Assembly (NCBI GenBank): GCA_922989275.2
Contig: OV277871.1
Location: 4,030,001 to 4,094,000 of the forward strand
Source: Gari tellinella
Lineage: Eukaryota > Mollusca > Bivalvia > Cardiida > Psammobiidae
Direction: 5' to 3'
DNA: 64,000 bases
A program made the position numbers and the translations under genes. The notes under the pieces are model-generated. The model searched no databases. It was not told where the DNA came from and saw only the letters and a program-made list of their open reading frames with translations. This document shows, piece after piece, positions 58,587 through 64,000 of this stretch; the stretch's first letter is position 1; the number at the start of each line of letters is the position of its first letter.

Positions 58587-58619
58587 TAATCAACTGTAAA
58601 AATACAGAAAAATTTAATT

Positions 58620-58653
58620 AAGAGAGTTTGAGATATCAAAGTTTGACTGTATG
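58620..58653. repeat. F7 right-end fragment
   Basis: GAGTTTGAGATATCAAAGTT ending TGACTGTA. Confidence 0.6.
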
Positions 58654-59146
58654 ATCCATTTATTTTCTCTTGGAGAAGACATACTTCTTCTGTGTTTGTT
58701 TATATTCCTATGTCCTGGGTAATTCTCGGATCATAAGCCTGGATCAGGCAACCTAAGAAACCTTAACATTCCCTCTCAATTGGACAGAAATATTGGTGAC
58801 TTAATTTCTTAAAACTTGATATTTCTGTTTGTTTGTTTGTTTGTTTACCTATAATGGATGTTTAGATTATACTCTTACCTTTTCTTTGACCAAAGACCGT
58901 TTAATTGTCAGTCTGTTGACCGTGTTGAATGAGAGTTTGTAAACTGTGTATGATGCAGGGAAGACATATGGGTCAATTAGTTCATTCATCAACTGGATTG
59001 TTTATTTCTTCTGTCAATCATTTGACCATTTAGGATGATATAGTATTCTCTCCTGGGCTGTTAGGTCAAAGGTTAGTGTCAGGAAACTTGTAACCATGGA
59101 CTCTGTGAGCTTTTATCTTTGTGCACTAAATATGTTAGCAACAGCT
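58654..59146. other. No gene seen; GTTT microsatellite at 58828-58847
   Basis: Five GTTT units; otherwise unrecognised. Confidence 0.5.
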
Positions 59147-59372
59147 TAACCCTTTGAACCCTTAAGTCCCGCATATGGGTGTCCTTTTCAAACAATGTAC
59201 ATTGTACATTTGTACTGTGCAAACAGTGAAGACCCAGATCAGGAGCCCTCTGATTACGGTCTTCTCTGGTTGTCATAATGCAAAACATCGACAAAAACAA
59301 CCCTTAAAAGTCAGAAATGGACAAGACTAAAATGGACACTGAAATTGTCCATTTAAAATTTCAGGGAGTTAG
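59147..59372. mobile_element. F3 MITE
   Basis: TTAACCCTTTGAACCCTTAA to AAATTTCAGGGAGTTAG, with a diverged H1 hairpin (GCAAACAGTGAAGACCCAGA). Confidence 0.8.
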
Positions 59373-59749
59373 ACCAGTGTTTGCAATAAATGAAGAGATG
59401 TTTAATTTACAGTCTTTGAGATGATCTTGACAGCTATCTGGATCTGCATTAATAACTAGTATTTGTCATAATTGAAGAGAGCTTTTTGACAAATTATAAG
59501 CCTTGCAAAAGGCACCATAAACTAAATAAAGTGGTCATTGCCCTGTCTAAAACAAAGGATAATTGATTGTATAACTTATTTAAGACAGGTGACAGCTTAA
59601 AGCGACTCGCAACCAGATGGTGCATTTGCAAAAATAAAAGAAAATACTCAAATATATCCATAAGGGTAGCATTATCGTGCATCTGGCATTGGAAAAATAT
59701 GACCAGTCTAAAAACACCCTCTAGAAAAGTCTTCAAATCTTAGTTTTTA

Positions 59750-61157
59750 GCTCACCTGAGCTAGCTCAGGATGAGCTTTTGCAATACTTGAATGTCCGGC
59801 GTCTGTCGTGCGTCGTCCGTCGTCAACAATTTTAGTGTTTACACTCTAGAGGCCACAATATTTATCCAATCTTTCTCAAACTTGCTGAGATTGTATATTA
59901 CCATAAGAGTTCGGATGAATTCGATTATGGTTGAAATCTGACCAATAGGTCAAGAGTTATCTACCTTTGAATTGCTCAAAATGCTATATTTAACAGTGTT
60001 TACACTCTAGAGGCCACAATATTTATCCAATCTTTCTTAAACTTGCTCAGATTGTATACTACTATAAGAGGTCGGATGAGTTTGATTATTGTTGAAATTA
60101 GACAAATAGATAAAGAGTAATCAACCTTTGAATTGCTGAAAATGACATATTTAACAGTGTTTACACTCTAGAGGCCACAATATTTATCCAATCTTTCTCA
60201 AACTTGCTCAGATTGTATAATACCATAAGAGTTAAGATGAGTTCAATTATGGTTGAAATCGAACCAATAGGTCAAGAGTTATCTACCTTTGAATTGCTGA
60301 AAATGCCATATTTAACAGTGTTTATACTCAAGAGGCCACAATATTTATTTAATCTTTCTCATACTTGCTCAGATTGTATATTACTATAAGAGTTCGAATG
60401 AGTTCAATTATGGTTGAAATCACACCAATAGGTCAAGAGTTATCTACCTTTGACTTGCTGAAAATGCCATATTTAAAAGTGTTTATACTCTAGAGGCCAC
60501 AATATTTATTCAATCTTTCTCATACTTGCTCAGATTGTATATTACTATAAGAGTTCGAATGAGTTGGATTATGGTTGAAATCACACCAATATGTCAAGTC
60601 ATCTGCCTTTGAATTGCTGAAAATGCCATATTTAACAGTGTTTACACTCTAGAGGCCACAATATTTATCAAATCTTTCTCAAACTTGCCCAGATTGTACA
60701 TGACCATAGAGTTGAATAAGTGCAATTATGGTTGAGATCGGACCTATAGCCTTAGGTGAAGAGTTATTTGCCCTTGAATTGCTGAAAATGCCATTATCTT
60801 ACACCGTTTACACTCTTGCAACTACAGTTTTCAATGGATGCAAGCAAAGTATATAGCTATAAGTTCTTGAAGGAGTGCAATTATTGTTGAAATCTAATCT
60901 TTGGGGCAATAGTTATCTGCCCCTGATATACTTTGAAATGGTAGAAAATGCTTCATTTCAGTATTGTTTAGGCTCAAGTTATCTACCCTTGATATACTCT
61001 ACTATACTAGAATTATGAGGTTGTATTCCAAAATTGTTTGCATGCTATACTACAAATTTGAATGGATTTAGATTAAAACGGATTAAACAGAAAGGTAAAG
61101 CTATCAAGCTTCAGTACAACAGGTGAGCGATATCAGGGCCTTCAGGCCCTCTTGTTT
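59750..61157 (+). repeat. 161-bp tandem array capped by hairpins, inverse of 29113-30358
   Basis: Starts GCTCACCTGAGCTAGCTCAG, ends AACAGGTGAGCGATATCAGG then GCCTTCAGGCCCTCTTGTTT. It contains about six units with GTTTACACTCTAGAGGCCAC and AGAGTTATCTACCTTTGAAT. Confidence 0.85.
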
Positions 61158-61313
61158 TAAGATATTTTCCATGGTTTTATCCATAGCGTCAAAAGACGCT
61201 ATAGAAATTGATCACGGGCTCAGACATAAACCTGAGCCGAATTATGTAGTTGTATGTACTTTCCATCGCTACACACTGAAATACGTTAAATCGATCAGTC
61301 ATATATGAATAGT

Positions 61314-61396
61314 TCTGTGGTCCAGTGGTCTAAGCGGTTTCCTTATTTTGCTTCTGTCCACCCATGCCGGGCCCCGGGTTCGAATCCCACCACAGC
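61314..61396 (+). tRNA. tRNA-like pseudogene or SINE head
   Basis: TCTGTGG pairs in 6 of 7 positions with CCACAGC. TGGTCCAGTGG (A-box) and GGTTCGAATCC (B-box) are good Pol III promoters, and a run of T follows (61403 on). The T-stem pairs only 3 bp and no regular anticodon arm forms. It is therefore a decayed tRNA, or the head of a SINE, rather than a working tRNA. Confidence 0.4.
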
Positions 61397-61790
61397 TCAA
61401 TATTTTTTTTTATTGAAATACATTTCTTTAAACAGAATTTCTTATCCTAAACTAATTCTTTACCTTTTATATAAGCGTTTGACACATATTTACAAATTAC
61501 TATTTTTAATGGTAAATCTGGTTGCGAGTCTCTTTAAAGCAAGGTGACAGTAAACAGAATGCTCCGGAAGGAGCTTTCTGTTTTTCTGTCATTTTACTTT
61601 AAGTTAAGTCACCTGTTGAAATTCCTAATACATTGTAATTAATACAATTTAGTGGTTGTAATAGAGATTTTACATATTTTGAAAATGGGAGAATCCATCT
61701 AGAATGTCATGTTGGGAAAAAGCATGCATAGACAGAAGAGAATTCTCCTCAAACCTCAGGTTTACACTTTGGTATGAGTCAGCTGTTTGG

Positions 61791-62066
61791 TTAGCACATT
61801 GAACCCTAGCGACGAGTATACTTGTCATGAACAAATCATATACCTATCAAGAGTTCATTTGTCCTATGCAAACAGTGTAGATCCTGATCAGAGGGCTCCT
61901 TAAGGAGCCCTCTGATCAGGGTCTACACTGTTTGTCATTTTGTAAAATATTGTTAAAAACCATGCACCCATAATATGATTAAAAAATGGACTAAATTTAA
62001 CTGTTAATTTATGAACTTATGTGAACTGGAATTGTCCATTTGAAGTTTCAGGGGTGAATGAGTTAA
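61791..62066. mobile_element. F3 MITE, near full length
   Basis: TTAGCACATTGAACCCTAGC to TTCAGGGGTGAATGAGTTAA. The H1 hairpin (61867-61937) is almost perfect with tip GGGCTCCTTAAGGAGCCC. Confidence 0.87.
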
Positions 62067-62164
62067 CATTAAGTCTTACACTGCTAACTTTTCAAATGGA
62101 TTATTCCATTTTCTGTAGAATGACCGGTTTACATTGACTCTCAACTATGTTATCAAACGTTTTG

Positions 62165-62232
62165 ACAAACACTGCAGACCCTGATCAGAGTGCTCAAGGG
62201 GGCCCTTTGATCTGGGTCTATACGGTTTGCAA
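62165..62232. repeat. H1 hairpin, diverged
   Basis: CAAACACTGCAGACCCTGAT with mirror TGATCTGGGTCTATACGGTT. Confidence 0.65.
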
Positions 62233-62259
62233 CTAATGGATATACTTGTCTCCCAATAA

Positions 62260-62764
62260 CAACCCATTACCCCATAAATACGACTTTTTAAGCCTCTATA
62301 ATTTTAGCCTAGTGATACGTACATCATTAATTTAGCATTGAAATGCACAAAGCCAGAGCTCATTAGTTGCTCCAGTTTCACTGAGGGTATAATTGAGGTA
62401 ATTAGTGTATGTTTAATCACCTCATTAATTAAAACAAAGCACCATGCACAGTCTGCAGTTAACAAGAGTTACTGCATTTAGCCTTTCCGACTTGGTTAAC
62501 CTTTTCCTCCATAGCCTAAAAGTGAATATCACCCATATCCAATGGTGCCAGATGAGCTAAAAAACTGTAAAACACCAGCACCAGCAGAGCTATATATGTG
62601 TATTTCCACAATTTTACATGAACTTGAAAGAGACTTAAAAAAGTATGACATGTCACATGTGTACTCAACTCAGGAACTCCTTAAGCTCCATAACTTTGGT
62701 TATATCAGACAATCTTAGACAAGATCATTTAGAGGCCAAATAGTCCAAGTTTAAACTATGAAAC
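62260..62764. other. No gene seen; F2 left-end fragment at start
   Basis: AACCCATTACCCCATAAATA at 62261-62280 is an F2 terminus. The rest is unrecognised. Confidence 0.45.
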
Positions 62765-62974
62765 TACAGTAAAACCTCGCTATTACGACCACTTAAACGA
62801 AGGCTAATTAACTGTATAATAGAGAGGTGGCAGCTTAAAGCAATGTGACAGTGAAACAGAAAGCTCCTACAGGAGCTTTCTGTTTCACTGTCACCTTGCT
62901 TTAAGCGGTCACCTATCGTACACATCCAAATGATTAACAAAATTTAGTGGTCGTAATAGCGAGGTTTTACTGTA
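62765..62974. mobile_element. F4 MITE, full length (210 bp)
   Basis: TACAGTAAAACCTCGCTATT to AGCGAGGTTTTACTGTA, TA-flanked, with H2-type hairpin (tip AGCTCCTACAGGAGCT). Confidence 0.93.
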
Positions 62975-63229
62975 CTTATAATGATAGCAACTTAATATTT
63001 GGCATTTGTGTACATGTTTCACTCTAGAAGCCCTTATGCTCAGTACAAAGAAAAGGTTTAATAAATATCTCAAGCTATTCCAGTTTCAGACTTGATATAA
63101 ACATACCAGAATTAGATTTGAATGGAATTTTAGCGGATCTTTGAAATCCATTTATCTAGACATAAGCTAGATTTAAGTTGATTAAATGTCTCTGTTCAAC
63201 TTCATGGTTAAAATTCTTGGCGGGGTCAG

Positions 63230-63465
63230 TTAAGTCTCTAGTCAATAAGAAGAGTACACTTATCCTATGTAAACAATTAAGACCCAGATCACAGAGGTCC
63301 TATATGCTCTCATATACATGTAGGAGTCCTCTGATCAGAGTCTGTGCTGCTTGTCACTTTGCAAATATATTATAAAAGTTAAAACACAACACTGAATAGA
63401 GAAAAATGGACAAAACTTTGGTGGAAATTGGAGCTATTTGAAGTTCAAGGGATGAATGAGTGAAA
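63230..63465. mobile_element. F3 MITE, diverged
   Basis: TTAAGTCTCTAGTCAATAAG to AAGGGATGAATGAGTGAA. The H1 hairpin (about 63268-63355) has an enlarged tip (ATGCTCTCATATACATGTAG). Confidence 0.72.
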
Positions 63466-63653
63466 TTGTTACTTTAGCTATTTGAGGAAATAATAGTATC
63501 ATACTAATTAAGAGTTTTGGTTGTTTTGCCCCCTAGAACGAAGAGAAGGTGCATATTGTATCTAGTCTGTCTGTTCGTCTGTCTCTGTTTGTTGGTTTGT
63601 CTCACGGTCTGTCAATGTCAAGTATACAACTTTAACCTTTGCTATATAGAGAG

Positions 63654-63802
63654 TAATCAATTTCTTTGGATTGATATGAAAAATATATCACGAGAATGGG
63701 TTGTTATCTGGTTAAAAAACTTGTCCTGCGGACTCGTTTTTTAACCAGATAACAACCAATTCGAGTGATATATTTTTCATATCTATTCAAAGGAATTGAT
63801 TA
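63654..63802. repeat. Palindrome, arms about 73 bp
   Basis: TAATCAATTTCTTTGGATTG at the left mirrors CAAAGGAATTGATTA at the right, passing through ATATATCACGAG and GGTTGTTATCTGGTTAAAAA. The tip is CTTGTCCTGCGGACTCG. The upstream 63535-63620 (CTGTCTGTTCGTCTGTCTCT) is a simple-repeat-like head of an array family. Confidence 0.85.
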
Positions 63803-64000
63803 TTCTATTTATTATATATATTTATCACATAAACGTGCAAAATATAGAGGTCCGTAAAAATCGTACGGCCCACTGGGCATATATTTTATACTAATTTTCG
63901 AATCACCAAAATACTGTACTACTACGCCGACTGTAAATCAGTTAAGGATGTCGGCCTGTCTTTTTGAGCATGATGAAATTTCCGAAAAATGTTACGAACT
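63803..64000. other. No feature recognised
   Basis: Window edge, with no gene or named repeat seen. Confidence 0.4.

Larger units (their letters stand above)
57324..58598. mobile_element. F7 MITE, outermost of a triple nest
   Basis: TACAGTCAAATTTCGATATC at 57324. The right end TTGAAATTCAAC is separated from its final TGTA (58595-58598) by the F6 insertion. Confidence 0.75.
59602..61533. mobile_element. 1.9-kb insertion, GACTCGCAACCAGAT termini
   Basis: GACTCGCAACCAGAT at the left is mirrored by ATCTGGTTGCGAGTC at about 61517-61531. The host sequence TTAAAGC occurs on both sides, consistent with a 7-8-bp duplication. It carries a 161-bp array and a tRNA-like sequence, with no transposase. 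Confidence 0.72.
59528..61673. mobile_element. F4 copy split by a 1.9-kb insertion
   Basis: The left part, AAAACAAAGGATAATTGATTG to CAGCTTAAAGC, ends at 59601. The right part, TTTAAAGCAAGGTGACAGTA with the H2 tip and AATTTAGTGGTTGTAATAGA, runs from about 61534 to 61673. Confidence 0.72.

Noticed and set aside
61314..61396. Functional tRNA gene
   Set aside because: The T-stem pairs only 3 bp and no proper anticodon arm forms, so it is listed only as tRNA-like.
10611..63465. CRISPR-like reading of regularly recurring hairpins
   Set aside because: The hairpins are dispersed at irregular spacing with transposon ends, and the window is eukaryotic; they are MITE cores.

Overview
The window looks like animal nuclear DNA, most likely from a bivalve mollusc (a heterodont such as a zebra mussel or clam). 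It is AT-rich, very gene-poor, has split genes with GT-AG introns, and is packed with short palindromic DNA transposons. It also has a LINE fragment, tRNA-derived SINE pieces, and long arrays of diverged tandem units bounded by GCTCACC hairpins. The species is an inference; I could not search any database.

Genes. One complete gene is readable. A five-exon HINT3-type histidine-triad protein (150 codons) lies on the minus strand, with exons at 30743-30669, 26204-26087, 25472-25406, 23354-23228 and 21847-21782. Its promoter-like region (CCAAT, ETS-type and CRE sites) is at 30851-30909. Two further single exons look real. One, at 8444-8130 (minus), encodes a signal-peptide-like N-terminus plus a PAN/Apple-like cysteine pattern. 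The other, at 50256-50589 (plus), is the first coding exon of an unrecognised Ser/Asp-rich protein. Weaker candidates are a tiny first exon at 13899-13872 (minus) and three phase-compatible exons at 31993-32109, 35774-35840 and 36272 onward (plus).

Mobile DNA families, named here for reference. F1: TA-flanked, termini TACAGTGGAGAAAACGTTA. F2: TTAA-flanked, termini CCCATTACCCCATA (piggyBac-like). F3: TTAA-flanked, termini CCCTTTGAACCC. F4: TA-flanked, CAGTAAAACCTCGCTATTAC, 210 bp. F5: TA-flanked, CAGTGTTCCCTC...ACAACG. F6: CAGGGCTCCAGATAAG termini with 6-bp target duplications. F7: TA-flanked, CAGTCGAACTTCGATATC. F8: TA-flanked, CAGTGAAACCCCTCTAAACC. Two hairpin modules recur inside several of these families. 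H1 is GCAAACAGT...GATCAGA and its mirror; it sits in F1, F3, F5 and also stands alone. H2 is CTTAAAGCAGGTTGAAAGTA and its mirror; it sits in F2, F4 and F8.

Layout. 1-1.8 kb: LINE 3' half. 1.8-8.1 kb: nested F1 copies, including a 2.5-kb transposon (3040-5557) inside one F1 copy, and CRE-bearing element pieces. 8.1-8.4 kb: PAN-like exon. 9.2-10.1 kb: tandem units. 10.6-20.9 kb: mixed MITEs. 21.8-30.7 kb: HINT3, whose introns are filled with MITEs right up to the splice sites. 31.3-37.2 kb: a large inverted-repeat region holding a 2.25-kb nested transposon and candidate exons. 39-50 kb: many F2 and F6 copies and long palindromes. 50.3 kb: Ser/Asp-rich exon. 50.7-64 kb: its presumed long intron, with F2/F3/F4 copies, a triple-nested insertion at 57.3-58.6 kb and a 1.9-kb insertion at 59.6-61.5 kb.

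All coordinates were counted by eye. Repeat boundaries are usually good to a few bases where termini or target duplications are quoted, and to tens of bases elsewhere.
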